Positions 1 through 11,529 are shown, counted from the first letter of the stretch. The stretch is 64,000 bases of DNA from Macrolepiota albuminosa (GCA_027475525.1 JAMWFC010000107.1:390992-454991), one strand, 5' to 3'. Program-made: numbers and translations. The notes: a model not told the origin generated them from the letters alone.

Positions 1-19
1 GAGCTGAGATATATCGAGC

Positions 20-833
20 ATCTAAATGTTCTTTAATTTCATCTCTTTGATTTGGCTCTCTGGAAATTTCTAATGTAGTACGATCATGTCCTTTATAAAT
101 ATATTTATGAATATATTTAATTGCTTCAACTGAAGCACATATTTCAACATTAATATGGCATTGATATTTTGCTGAAAGATAAGGATTATATGGTACAACA
201 TCACGATTATCATAATGATGACCATTTTTTATAAAATGACGACCATTGTTAGGTCGAGCATATTGAGGATATCCATTGTCACCAAAATGAGTTGTTTCTC
301 GAAATTCTTTTGGATATCTTTTTGAACATTTTCCATCTACCATACATTTAGCATCTGGTTTTATATTTCCACATGGACAAATTCTTTTGGATATCTTTTT
401 GAACATTTTCCATCTACCATACATTTAGCATCTGGTTTTATATTTCCACATGGACCATGAACTATATTTGTAGTATCTAAATGTTCTTTAATTTCATCTC
501 TTTGATTTGGCTCTCTGGAAATTTCTAATGTAGTACGATCATGTCCTTTATAAATATATTTATGAATATATTTAATTGCTTCAACTGAAGCACATATTTC
601 AACATTAATATGGCATTGATATTTTGCTGAAAGATAAGGATTATATGGTACAACATCACGATTATCATAATGATGACCATTTTTTATAAAATGACGACCA
701 TTGTTAGGTCGAGCATATTGAGGATATCCATTGTCACCAAAATGAGTTGTTTCTCGAAATTCTTTTGGATATCTTTTTGAACATTTTCCATCTACCATAC
801 ATTTAGCATCTGGTTTTATATTTCCACATGGAC
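20..833. repeat. Duplicated 359-bp block inside the Helitron Rep gene
   Basis: Positions 20-378 recur at 475-833 with no difference noticed. The offset is 455, which equals 378 plus the 77-bp duplication at 302-455. After discounting the 77-bp copy the unit is 378 bp (126 codons), so the Rep block from IVHGPCGN to IKEHLD is repeated in frame. It could be a real internal duplication or a loop in an assembly graph. Confidence 0.85.
302..455. repeat. Exact 77-bp tandem duplication (copy 1 of 13)
   Basis: 302-378 is repeated exactly at 379-455; identity stops immediately on both sides. It lies in the Helitron Rep gene and shifts its frame. Confidence 0.95.
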
Positions 834-2793
834 CATGAACTATATTTGTAGTAATAACTTTATAAAGTTCAGGCTGAGTAACTGGATCAGAAATTTGAGC
901 TGAAACTATAGAATCAACTTGTGTTGCATCTCTAATTCTATGCTGTTCATGACGAAATATTAAAATATGCATATGCGATAAATCTCTTTTCTGAAATTCA
1001 ATAGTGTGCACATGTGCTACTACATTTCTAAAAATATCATCTTTAAGTTCTTTTAGAATAGCATTTTTCTTTAGTTCAAAAACACGTGCAACAATATCAG
1101 GTCGATCAGCAGCTGTTTGTTTTTTTCCATTAATAGTAGGTTCTTTTAAAAGAGCTTCTTCAATTTCAGTCCACTTTGGAGTCATAGTCATAAAAATATT
1201 AGATTTTCAAAAATGTCTATAAATAGCCATAGAATCTTGAAAAAGTTGTTGCATTTGTCTTTCACTTCCAGTATGAGATGCAGAAAGAATAACACGACGG
1301 CTTTGATGTAGTAACTGTTCATCTCCAGCAGCAGCATCAACAACATCTTGATACACTTCAGCTCTAATTTTTTTTTGATTATGTCTAACTCAATTAAGTT
1401 TGGTTTGTTCAATTGAAGCCCATGCATCAACAATATATTGCTGAAATAATTTACCACTCCAAAGTAAAGCAGCATTGGCTTCTGAAGTTCTTTGTTGAAG
1501 CCAATAAGCATAATAAGCAGTTTCAGTAATATATTGTGTTCTGCGCTGACCTTGTGGTCCAGACTGAGAAGGAATATTCAAATGAAATCCATGTTCTCCA
1601 GTTGGAAATATAAGTATATAATGTAATAGTATATATGCTGAGTGTAAATGACTAATTTGTTTTAGCTAACCACCACACAAATGCAAAATTATGTCTCGAT
1701 GATCAGAACGCTTTTCAGAACCATCTCCAGGAATAACAGCAGCTACTCCTTCTTGTTCATTTGAATTATTATATCTTCTATGATCTCCAAAATCAGGTCG
1801 AAGTTTGATATGAATTTTTTGTGGCTGATTTTCTGGAACATCTCTCATAATTTGATAAGCTTGTTTATATAAACCAATATATGGATTGACACGCCAAATC
1901 ATATCTTGCAAAATTGCCATAATTGCTGGATCTAATCCAGGATTATTACGTTGTCGTAAAGCTAATTGTTTATTATGATCATAAAAGTATAATTGTGCAT
2001 ATATAGGATTATGACCTTCAGTAGGAAGTAAAGCGCCTATAAGATGATGAAGTTCTCCATTAATTCGAAAACTATATGGGCCTGGAGCATTTCCAATAGC
2101 ATGATCAATTTTTACATCTAAAGAAGTAAATGCAAATGCTGCATTATATTAACGAATATGTGCTTTAAAAAATTGAGAAAGAAGATGATGGCCATATAAC
2201 AAATCAAGAAGTTTATGTGGAGCATTTTTCAATTTGGGTAAAACAATTTGACCTTGTAAGCAACATATGCCAAATTTTAGATTATTTTGAGTAGATTTAC
2301 TAAGTTTTTCAGAATCAAAATGTAAAGCTTGACAGTGTGGGCATGAAATATTCATAGATCCAATAGTATGCTTTTCAGGTTCATTTATATAAGGTTGTCT
2401 TCCTTGTAGAAGCAAAGCATTTCTTTGTTAACCTCGACGATTTGGTCTTTGAACTGGTTGATTTTCAACTTCAACTTCTTGTAATATATTTTGTTCTTCT
2501 GGTATATGCATTGCAGGATTGTGATTATTTAAATTTTGTTCTTCAAAATTATTTATATTTTGCATAGGTTCTTCAAAGTATTCAAGAGGATTTTGCATCA
2601 ATTGATTCCAAGCTGCTTAAATATTTATCAACTCAATATCTTCCTGAAAAGCAAGATTTTGCTGATCATGATCATTAACATCATTAACATTTTCTTTTAA
2701 TTCAGCTGCATGTTCATGTTCCTAAAAATGCAAGATTCTTTGAGCTACAACTCCATTCAAAGGTCCATATTCTGGATCATAATTCATATTTGC

Positions 2794-3060
2794 TTATTGA
2801 GCTCTCAACTCAGCTATAGCAGCATTTTGAGCCTGTCTTTGTATTTCATCTTGTCTTAATCTTTCTTGTTCTTGTAAATTAGCTACAATTCTCTGTCTTT
2901 CTTGCTCTTGTGCAACAGCTAATGCTTGTTGTTGTGCTGCAACATGTCTCATCCTTTGTTGTTGTGATAATGCAAGAAGTGCTTGCTGTCGCTCAGCAGC
3001 ATTTCTTTGACTTTCTTGCTCATAAAAATAATTCAGTCTTTGTTCATGATTAGATGCCAT
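2794..3060 (-). pseudogene. Gln-rich coiled-coil segment upstream of Helitron Rep
   Basis: An 88-residue open stretch of alternating Gln/Arg/Glu/Ala with a regular helical look (QQALLALSQQQ, RLRQDEIQRQAQNA), typical of a long amphipathic coiled coil. It lies on the same strand and just upstream of the Rep region, so it is probably part of the N-terminal extension of the same Helitron protein. That placement is inference; no catalytic motif is visible. Confidence 0.5.
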
Positions 3061-3086
3061 CTCTCTATATGCAATATCTCCTTGTG

Positions 3087-3644
3087 TTAAATTATTAAGT
3101 GCAGGATCTGCATGTCCACTGGATATATCATGTAATGGACCTCTAAGTCTTGAAGAAGATGTAGAGGCAGCATTAAAAGATTGCCTAGCAGATCACTGGA
3201 TATATCATGTAATGGACCTCTAAGTCTTGAAGAAGATGTAGAGGCAGCATTAAAAGATTGCCTAGCAGATAGAATATTTGCAATAGGAGCATGAGAAATA
3301 GATGTAGATGTAGACTGAGCAGGTTGATTAATTTGTCTTTGTTTTCTGTTTCTTAAAGGTACAGGTGCAGGTGGCACATATTGAGAAATAGGGTTCTGCA
3401 AAGGAGCATCCCAACCCTCAAGTAAATGAGTCTCAGGTATATTAAAGGAAAAAGGATCATTGACAACAGCAGGCTGTCTAATAGGAATATCAAGCCTCTC
3501 AGAAGTTTTAGAAGCAGTAACTACAGAATTAGAAGCACGATTATTTTGTGCAATTGGCTCAAAATGAAGAGGTGCTGTAGATATAGCACCACTATTTAGA
3601 GATTTGTTACTTTTATTTGCATGACGATCATCAGGATCAGTCAT
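3087..3644 (-). pseudogene. Ser/Pro-rich N-terminal segment of the Helitron-associated ORF
   Basis: 185-residue low-complexity reading frame (Ser, Asn, Pro, Thr, Gln rich) starting MTDPDDRHANK, 26 bp upstream of the coiled-coil segment on the same strand. An exact 77-bp tandem duplication (3117-3270) at its C-terminal end shifts the frame, so the present C-terminus is artificial. It is probably the disordered N-terminus of the Helitron protein. No known domain seen. Confidence 0.4.
3117..3270. repeat. Exact 77-bp tandem duplication (2 of 13)
   Basis: 3117-3193 equals 3194-3270; the flanking bases differ on both sides. Interrupts the Ser/Pro-rich Helitron N-terminal frame. Confidence 0.95.
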
Positions 3645-3729
3645 TTGAAGTTGCTGAAGTCGACTCTGAATGCGAGATTGCTGTCTTTGACTTTCAGAAG
3701 TAGTAGGAACTTGATTTTGATTGGTAGAA

Positions 3730-4900
3730 GATGACCTAAATTTAATTTTTAATATAGAAATTTAAAAAGCAAAAAGAAAGAAACTTACATGATTGTGTCT
3801 AATAATATAAATTAAATATATATTTAAAAGAATATAAAAATGCTACTTACTAAGCAATTTACAAATATATTAAAAAAATAGCAGTTATAAAAATGATGTG
3901 ATATTCTATATATTAACATTAGAATAGAAATTGAATATAATAAAAATTCATACATACTTTAAAAAAAATAAAGCTTAACAATTGAAAATATAATTTTTAG
4001 CCAAAAAAAATTGACTGAAAAACACTGAATATCAGTTTGTATATATATAAATATAAATGCATACTTTTAAAGCAAAAAAAAACCTTAAAGATGTTGAAAA
4101 AAGAGAATTTTCAAATTGAAACTTGGAAAATAAGAAGATTACTATAAAACTATGAATATCAGTTATGAAGAAAAATGATAAATACCTACTTTTCAACAGT
4201 TCAATAAAAAAAAGTTAGCAATTTCTCAAATAAAAGGCTTAATTAATGAATATTTATAAAGATCAATTATTAAATACTCACTTTCAATTCAAAAAGCCAG
4301 TAAATCTTCAGATAAAAGTAAGAAGCAAAAATCTTGAAAAGTTATTAAAAATTATAAATCAAGTAGAACACTAATCATACTTACAAAATCTCCTCCAAAA
4401 AATATATATTTCTCAGCAATTTTTTGAATATAAATTTAAATTCTAAAATTATAAAGATCAGCTATACAATCCTATTCAAAATGCATACTTTCAAGTCAAA
4501 AAGCCAGTAAACCTCCAAAAAAACAGTCCTGACAGAATAGATAGGTGAATCTGAAAGTGTTTTCAGCTTATCAATTTCAGATCAGCCACATATTTAATAG
4601 AAAATCCATACACAACAAAAATGAGCAACAAAAACCTTTAAAAGTTATCAGAAAGTACACATCATCAAAGATCAGTAAGCATCCTTACAGAATAGAGCAA
4701 GAGTATAGTGTGTTTGTTGAAAGAAAGACAGGGATGAAAGATGTAGATAATCAACGGATAGTTTGATGGATTTGATGGACTCCGAAAATTGCACAGCTAC
4801 AAATTCAAAGTCAGCTTATTTGATAAGCTGCTGACAAAAATTAGCTAAGATTTTGATATTCTGACAAATTTTAGGTCAGCAGTGTCAAAAAAAGGTCAAG
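3730..4900. other. AT-rich DNA, no gene recognised
   Basis: About 1.2 kb of A/T runs with only short chance frames (longest 73 codons at 4545-4766, no recognisable motif). Probably the 5' flank or untranslated part of the Helitron on the minus strand. No RNA gene or terminal repeat could be identified. Confidence 0.6.
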
Positions 4901-4931
4901 TTCACATGGGTTGTCCCATAATATATAGACG

Positions 4932-5040
4932 AGCTACGATTCATGCCTTCAGCACGAATTTCGTAGCTTGTTGGGGGCTTCACCCCCAAACCTTCCCCCC
5001 AACTAAGCCTCTACCCTAACCTCACTTCGTTTGGTTAGGG
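4932..5040. other. Three consecutive perfect hairpins before the satellite
   Basis: Stem AGCTACGA (4932-4939) pairs with 4961-4968. Stem TTGGGGG (4971-4977) pairs with 4983-4989 around a CTTCA loop. Stem CCCTAACC (5014-5021) pairs with GGTTAGGG (5033-5040). All three are perfect and lie within about 110 bp directly upstream of the 61-bp satellite. Function unknown; a transposon end is possible. Confidence 0.7.
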
Positions 5041-5062
5041 CTCCAAGTATGTATAGAGAATT

Positions 5063-5640
5063 CAGTGCTCATTCCCAGCCTCAACCTCACTTCGTTCAGT
5101 CAAGGCCTCGGCATTTCACAACTCAGTGCTCATTCCCAGCCTCAACCTCACTTTGTTCAGTCAAGGCCTCGTTCAGTCAAGGCCTCGGCATTTCACAACT
5201 CAGTGCTCATTCCCAGCCTCAACCTCACTTTGTTCAGTCAAGGCCTCGGCATTTCACAACTCAGTGCTCATTCCCAGCCTCAACCTCACTTTGTTCAGTC
5301 AAGGCCTCGGCATTTCACAACTCAGTGCTCATTCCCAGCCTCAACCTCACTTTGTTCGGTCAAGGCCTCGGCATTTCACAACTCAGTGCTCATTCCCAGC
5401 CTCAACCTCACTTTGTTCGGTCAAGGCCTCGGCATTTCACAACTCAGTGCTCATTCCCAGCCTCAACCTCACTTTGTTCGGTCAAGGCCTCGGCATTTCA
5501 CAACTCAGTGCTCATTCCCAGCCTCAACCTCACTTTGTTCGGTCAAGGCCTCGGCATTTCACAACTCAGTGCTCATTCCCAGCCTCAACCTCACTTTGTT
5601 CGGTCAAGGCCTCGGCATTTCACAACTCAATGCTTAATCC
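5063..5640. repeat. 61-bp satellite array, about nine copies
   Basis: The word CAGTGCTCATTCCC recurs at 5063, 5124, 5201, 5262, 5323, 5384, 5445, 5506 and 5567, with a diverged copy at 5628. Spacing is 61 bp except one 77-bp step, which coincides with an exact 77-bp duplication. Monomers differ only at a few sites (TTCAG versus TTCGG). Since 61 is not a multiple of 3, all three forward frames stay open and cycle through the same peptides; these are not genes. Confidence 0.97.
5093..5246. repeat. Exact 77-bp tandem duplication (3 of 13), inside satellite
   Basis: 5093-5169 equals 5170-5246. It explains the single aberrant monomer spacing (77 instead of 61 bp) in the satellite. Confidence 0.85.
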
Positions 5641-5649
5641 ACAACTCTC

Positions 5650-6680
5650 AAAGCATTATTATAAGCTAAATTGAATTTTTCTTGAATTTTTCACATCTTA
5701 TTCAGCATTTATAAATCTCCAAAAAAACAAAAATCAGTATATCAGTAGCCCTTGAATTTTTCCTGAATTTCTGTTGATTTTCCTGGAATTATTTGAGCAT
5801 TTTCACTAACATCTTCTGAAAAACACACCAATTGAATTTTTCTTGAAAACTTCAGACTTATTTAAGCATTTATAAATCTCAAAAGAAAATCTAAATTGGT
5901 GTATCATTAGTTCCTGAATTTTTCCTGAATTTTTAGTGATTTTCTTGGAATTTTTTAATACTCAAATGAGCCAACTCTTATGTTGTTACCCTAAAAGGAA
6001 GGTTCTTGGTCAGCCTTTGTCAGCCTTAGTCAGAAACTGTCAAAACTGACTAAGCACATCATTCCCACGAAATGGTTGTCCCATTCTATATAGATAACAG
6101 GGAGATTGCAGTACATAATCAATCAATTCTGTCAAAGTCTCATTTTCTGAATCTACTGTAAACACGGTTACAATACTTGGTATAAGGAGATTGCTGATAA
6201 TAGGATAGGTTAATATGTACGAATACATTGAATAAGGCTCGGAAGAATCGGAGACGAGCGCATGAGCTAAATAGAGTGAGGTAGCAGTTGCAATAAAATC
6301 AAGGTAGAAATTGACATATTAGTAAGCATGGTGTGATGTGGGCCTATAACATGCTCCAAAACGAGGTCTGAATATTATTCCTTTTTGCATGTTTTAGGAC
6401 AAAGTATTGTATCATCACATCTAATTTCTTTCTAAATTCTTTGCATTAAAATATGCAAAGAAAATTGTGACAGATTAGTCACAATACTTTTTGATTGTTA
6501 CATGGCAGAATATTGTGAAATGACACCAAAAACAATCAAACCATTGGCCCTGATTGTTATTACATTGTTTTTGACAATGACAATGAAAAAGCATATTAAA
6601 AAGTAATTTAAAAGATATTCAAGAAATATCTATAGATCTGATTCAATACTTTTTCTTTTTTCCTTATGGAAGTATTCTTC
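5650..6680. other. AT-rich spacer, no gene recognised
   Basis: Contains a repeated short phrase (CCTGAATTTTTCCTGAATTT-like words near 5690, 5755 and 5920) and a GGTTGTCCCAT...TATATAGA motif at about 6073-6093 that resembles 4908-4930 in direct orientation, perhaps marking one repeat family. No open frame with recognisable motif. Confidence 0.4.
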
Positions 6681-6685
6681 CTGAC

Positions 6686-7285
6686 ATTAAAATATTCTTT
6701 CAACTTCCCTGCCCAAAATATCATAAAGACATTGTTTAGAATAATTGATAAATATTATAATTTTTTTCTTTATTTCTATTCAAATTCTATTACAAATACC
6801 AAAAGACATTGTTTAGAATAATTGATAAATATTATAATTTTTTTCTTTATTTCTATTCAAATTCTATTACAAATACCAGTGAAATACCATTTTAAGTTCA
6901 ATTACAATATTTTTTTCGATGTTTTTGACAGAAACATTCAAATAAAATTTTAAAACTATTTGGATTATTTTTACCATATTTTTACATTCTTTTGCTAAAA
7001 AAAAGCATTCTCTGCATCAAGTGCTAAAATATTCTTTCAACTTTCTGGCCCAAAATATTATAAAGACATTGTTTAGAATAATTGATAAATATTATATTTT
7101 TTTTCTTTATTTCTATTCAAATTCTATTACAAATACTATTGAAATACTATTTTAAGTTCAAGTACAATATTTTTTTCGATGTTTTTGACAGAAATATTTA
7201 AATAAAAATTTTAAACTGTTTGAATTATTTTTACCATATTTTTACATTGTTTTGCTAAAAAACATCGTCCCCTGCATCCAGTGAT
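6686..7285. repeat. AT-rich direct repeat, two units of about 300 bp
   Basis: 6686-7015 (containing a 77-bp duplication) and 7027-7285 share the same long A/T-rich sequence in the same order, including TTCAACTT..GCCCAAAATAT, TTTTTTCGATGTTTTTGACAG and TTTTACCATATTTTTACATT. The second unit ends where base composition abruptly changes near 7.27 kb. Confidence 0.8.
6725..6878. repeat. Exact 77-bp tandem duplication (4 of 13)
   Basis: 6725-6801 equals 6802-6878, with mismatching bases immediately outside. Non-coding AT-rich context. Confidence 0.95.
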
Positions 7286-7289
7286 ATGT

Positions 7290-8811
7290 AGGCCAAATAG
7301 AAGTGGCGCTTCGAGATCTTGCCATTCTTGAAACATGAATTCAACAGATCGCCGAGGTTGCAAACTTTTTCTAGAATATCGAGCTAGCATGCTGGTTGAC
7401 AAGTTCTCTGTCTATATCTCTGGTCACTGGATGAGTATCCGATCTTGGCTCAATCTTCCATTTGAACAAATACAGTAAGTATGTTGACCTGACTTGGACG
7501 GAGCATAGGGCCCGGACAATCTTGAGCAACTTTCCAATTTGCTGGTTCTCACCAGAAGAGCCCATTCTTACTTATCATTGTGGGGCCGTTGGGAAGCTGA
7601 GGTGTTTTTGCCACTGCCCTCTTTTAAGGTTCCTCGCAGCTTCTTCTTGTAACCCTCACAGTCAAATTACATGTTTTTTCCTTAAAGCTCCGGTGACCCT
7701 TGATCCTCAGCCAATCCGAGGTCTTCTACAATGGCGACATATCTTGCAGACTTGAGTTTTGCTGAACATACTTCAAATCTACAAGCCTTCGCAATCATAT
7801 TCAAAGCTACTTGACACAAAATCTGACGATAATCAAACAGATTTGTTCTGCTGAATGATGTTTGACGTGTTCACACTTCAAAAACTCTGCATTTTGGTCA
7901 ACGGTGTTTATCAAACTCATGTGAAAGCCCCATGCATGACAGAGGTCTGCAGATGAGTCAAAACTTGTGAGAATTCTCAGCACTGTTTTTGCAGGTGTAT
8001 AGATGCGGTGGTTACCACTGACATATTGCTACAACAAGCCCTTATTCCAAGGCTTGGCTCTGCAGCCAATGCAGGTCGATGTGACCGCGAGTGCATTTTG
8101 ACGAAGATCCTTTCCTTCTTAGTGTTGTTCTGAATTCCTGACAGATTTCAAATGCTGTGTCTACAACGATGAGTTTGCCGTGTGGCTGAAATCAAGTCTT
8201 CTCCGCAACAATGTCACGCAAACATTCAGTCACTCCACCAGTCCAGGGACAGAGCTGACTATTCGTTGTCTGGCACACCTTATAATCCTTCAAGTGTGCT
8301 ACCGGCATTTCCAGACCACCTTGCAATAATAATTGATTATCTGATGCCAACACACTCTGCTCAGGACATTCCTGACGCCTCTCCACAGGCCTGGTCGATT
8401 CCCAGCAGGCCATTACGTTCAATTGAGCTTGTCCAGCTGCGCGTACAGTGCTTTCATCCTAATCAGCCACACGACAACGTAAGTGTTTCTTTATCACGAT
8501 TATCTTGCCTAACCATGTCTTGTCAGTTTATCTACACACAGCATGACGGTGTTACTAACCTAAGTGGAGTGATCCACGACCTTCTAATCGAGAGTAATAA
8601 TGGACAAGCCAGTCGTGGAGAGGCACACAACATTGCTTTATCAAACCAAGCTTCGGCCATTGCAAGTCAGCCCCTCGCCGAACCAGCTATGGACCTGGCA
8701 GGTCGTCATGATGAAGCTATCGGTGCTGATAATGCAAACCTTGCTGAACGCTGGTTCGATTGCATCCTGTCAGTTGTGTGGATCTTCCTCAATCCATTCT
8801 TACCCAATTGA
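7290..8811 (+). pseudogene. Orphan two-exon gene, tandem-unit copy I
   Basis: Not assignable to a known family. The main open part is 8182-8811 (209 codons) ending in a hydrophobic tail (WFDCILSVVWIFLNPFLPN). A typical basidiomycete intron lies inside it: GTAAGTGT donor at 8479, CTAAC branch, CAG ending at 8526. It is 48 bp, so splicing removes 16 codons without changing frame. Upstream sequence (7290-8180) aligns with copy II at 17690-18560 and contains another GTAAGTAT donor near 7472, so 5' exons probably exist but are degraded. The same exon/intron layout recurs at 17690-19208, and the 5' part again at 32620-33135. A duplicated gene of unknown function, probably decayed. Confidence 0.5.
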
Positions 8812-8819
8812 CCTGTTCT

Positions 8820-9270
8820 TCTAATCACTGTGTACACATATATATCTTGTTACGAAACTCAATAAACTATTCCTACACAGATTCAGATTTCTTGCAACTC
8901 ATCTTGATCTTGTAAACTATCTTGTTATTTACTATAGTATATACATTATATTTCTTGTTATTCTGGTGTATTATCTTTGTTGTATGCAAGCTGCAACTTC
9001 TTATTCAGAAAAGATTTTGTTGACCGCTTCTATCGATTATTTGCTGGCTGATTGACCAAAGCTACCTCCACGAACTGGTGAGAAATCACAACACTTATTG
9101 AAAGTAGACCACAATGATGTGCTACAAGCTACAGCTGTGCCGAACTGAATTCGTAGAGTTCACAAGCCTCCTGTTAGTCAACTGGCATTCATGCAGACAG
9201 TAACGCTCTATCATCGGGCACAAGGAATTAATCAGCTTATGAAATTCAAATGAATATCAGAAGTCCAATA
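8820..9270. other. Spacer, no gene recognised
   Basis: 3' flank of the orphan gene (AATAAA-like word near 8870) followed by sequence with no recognisable motif up to the desaturase remnant. Confidence 0.4.
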
Positions 9271-9274
9271 GAAA

Positions 9275-10346
9275 CTAGTGCTGGTAATGCATATCATCAT
9301 GGCTGGCATGCCCAAAGGCAACTTCTCCACTTCCAAGATACTTCAATAGTCCTATATGTCCACCCATTGCTTCCCAGATGTTTCTACGGACCTTGTATTC
9401 AACACCAAATTCTCTACATGTTTGAACGACGATGGGAGCCAGTTCATGATAATGAATTTGAGAGACCTGTTTGGGATCCAACTAAGGACGCTCCTCCAAC
9501 ATTTATGCATAAATCAAAATAGATGTACCTGAGAGAACAAATGGTGTACAATCTGGTAGTTCAGACCACCAATCAAGATTGCTGTCAAAGTCAAGCCATG
9601 GCTATAATCCTGGGCAGTCTCCACTTGCGATTCTGCCCAATCACCCTCTACAATGCCATCCTTTCCAATCACTGGCCATTTTACCTCCTCAACTACATGG
9701 TTGGCCTGGAAAATCAAGGCAAGGGTCCATGAAAGAACAAACTCAACAAAGATATTTGTAGCGAAAACTCGGCTTGCACTACTGGTAGAGAAAGCATAAG
9801 GTATTGTAAATCGATGGAAAACCCAGAATATCTATAAAGAAAAAAACTAGATTCCGGGATCTGCACTGATGGTTGAAATTCCTGACGTACCTTTCCTAGC
9901 ATGAACACATAATGTTGCGTTTTGGTAGGCCGGTTGATTCGATATGAGACGTCTCAAATATTGGGGTCACATCTCTTCCAGCAGCCGCATGCAAGATCGT
10001 TTGCCCACCCGGATGCCGCTCTATGAAATTTGTCAGATCATAAACCTGTAACAATTAACTGTAAGCTGAATTGCTAAACATGTCAACTCTTTACCTGGCC
10101 TCGAACTGCAACGACTACGCGATCTTGCACAACAGTTTTGGCCAATTGCTGGGTTGCGAAGGGAATGGATGTTTTCACCTCCTCTGTGATGTCAGCAGTT
10201 GCATCGCTACGGCTGCTTCCATGAGATGCCAAGTCATCTAGCTCAATGCCAGAGTCTGAAGGTGAGCCACTGCGGCTGGGAGACTTGGACGTCGAGTTCC
10301 CATCCAGATATTCAGCAAGAGGAGTAGTCATATTACAATTTGTCAA
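9275..10346 (-). pseudogene. Cytochrome b5-fused front-end fatty acid desaturase, internally deleted
   Basis: Minus-strand exon 10346-10095 is Ser/Asp-rich and ends in VVVAVRGQ. After an intron (10046-10094) comes a cytochrome b5 core (VYDLTNFIERHPGGQTI) with the HPGG heme-ligand motif, then a stop near 9897. The next recognisable exon (9717-9529) has QANHVVEEVKWP, the ETAQDY block and the third histidine box NYQIVHHLF, i.e. QxxHH with Gln replacing His, the signature of front-end desaturases. An intron (9482-9528) and the C-terminal exon to 9275 follow (VEYKVRRNIWEAMGGH). Only about 200 bp separate the b5 and C-terminal parts, so the membrane region with histidine boxes 1 and 2 is missing. 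The product cannot be a working enzyme. Family assignment is firm. Confidence 0.82.
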
Positions 10347-10599
10347 GTACGAATACTAGGTGCTGATGAGTGAGCGGGAATCAAGAAACAAGTAGTTGCC
10401 TCGCTAGGACCAAGGATGACGATAGATTCGATACTCAGCTCGTGAGAGCCTTGGAAAACCCGATAGCTCGCAGCGGGAATGAGCTTCTTTTCAATTCTTG
10501 TTGGCTATAAGCTACCTGTTAAACTAAGTTTGTCTCAATCAAAGTCAGCGCAGATGCTAAGCAACAACCATTTCACTGTTCAAGAGAACTACAAGGCTC

Positions 10600-11505
10600 A
10601 TTGACAGAATACAAGACATACTCTGTTAGAAGCGCAACTGTAGGATGGTATGTCTCCCAGCATTATATGAGGAGCCTTTTTTGTAGCCCGCAGCTCACAT
10701 TGAGTTCAGGAACAGCATTGAACCCAAATAAGCTGGAACTAAAAGCGCGTCACATGTCCTAGCACGCATGCAGCAAGCCTTCGTGAACTTCAAAGGCATT
10801 AATCCCGATAAACTGCCGAAGAAGCAAGCGATATCCACCGGATGACAACTGCCAATATCCAGATACGTAAACATTATTGATATTAAAGTAAGTTGCATAA
10901 CGCTAGGCCCATTTGTGTTTCTCTTGCTTAGTTGTTTGGCTGATGATTCAGCCTCTGTTGTGCTTGCCGGCATGCAACAATTCATGTATAATAATATTCC
11001 TAACTATGTACCTAGAACGTATTATTTCAGTCGCTATCTTTTATGATGAGATAATATCTGTCGCCAGAGTTGAAAAGAATTACCTTGTGGCTTGTGATTG
11101 TCTGTCAAAGAAGGTTGTCTGGACTATGTAGATAAATCATTTCACGCGTCATAATCGCTTGGTTGAAAAAGCATACAATACTATAACGAGAGCATGGCTC
11201 TTCCCACAGAGATTTCTTACATTCAACAAGAAGAGTGACCCACTTATTCCAAAAGCGCTGCCAAGCTTCGGTTATCAACATCTTCGTCAACACTGATACG
11301 TGTCAAAGGTTGTTTCAGACAGATTTAGGTAACACATGATGAGAATGTTTAATACGAGAACGGACCTCAAAGACAATCTGTTGAATCCTGCACGATATTC
11401 ATAGGAAAAATTCCATGATTCTGCTTTTGTAATATCATGGAGTTGAGCTCAAGAGGGTAACGAATGAGCTGAGACCGGTTAGCATCCAGACAAGGGAGGC
11501 GAAGA
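10600..11505. repeat. Duplicated unassigned segment (unit copy I)
   Basis: Matches 33140-34055 along its length (shared words include ATGTCTCCCAGCATTATATG, TTGTGTTTCTCTTGCTTAG and AATTACCTTGTGGCTTG). Contains intron-like CTTGCTTAG and GTAAGTT signals, so it may be a decayed gene. No protein family recognised in either strand. Absent from the second unit, which has the phospholipase D C-terminus in this position. Confidence 0.6.
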
Positions 11506-11529
11506 TCTATAACTGACTGGGATGAGATA

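Larger units (their letters stand above)
1..2580 (-). pseudogene. Helitron Rep-domain (Helitron-like N) gene remnant
   Basis: Reads leftwards and runs off the window. On the minus strand the order is: a Cys cluster (CPHCQALHF, about 2330-2350), DHRRYNN and an IPGDG motif (1700-1790), FPTGEHGFH (about 1590), LFQQYIVDAWASI (1410-1450), DRPDIVARVF (about 1090), the HUH-type metal site HMHILIF (about 960-980) and the paired-tyrosine block KYIHKYIYKGHD (about 560-600, again at 105-140). These are established hallmarks of the rolling-circle Rep half of Helitron RepHel proteins; the helicase half would lie beyond position 1. Several in-frame stops (near 1390, 1665, 2150, 2430) and two local duplications break the frame, so it is a pseudogene unless these are assembly errors. 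Base composition is strongly AT-rich. Family assignment is firm; gene integrity is not. Confidence 0.88.

Noticed and set aside
1390..2430. Stop-codon reassignment to explain in-frame stops in the Helitron
   Set aside because: The intact copia ORF and other genes use the standard code; simple point mutations explain the stops.
5014..5040. CCCTAA/TTAGGG words as telomere sequence
   Set aside because: Only one unit on each side of a hairpin loop; no tandem TTAGGG run.
5063..5640. Possible CRISPR-like array
   Set aside because: Repeats are directly adjacent without unique spacers, and the genome is eukaryotic.
5031..5674. Three overlapping forward ORFs of 180-212 codons
   Set aside because: They are the three frames of a 61-bp satellite; the peptides cycle through the same words and carry no domain.
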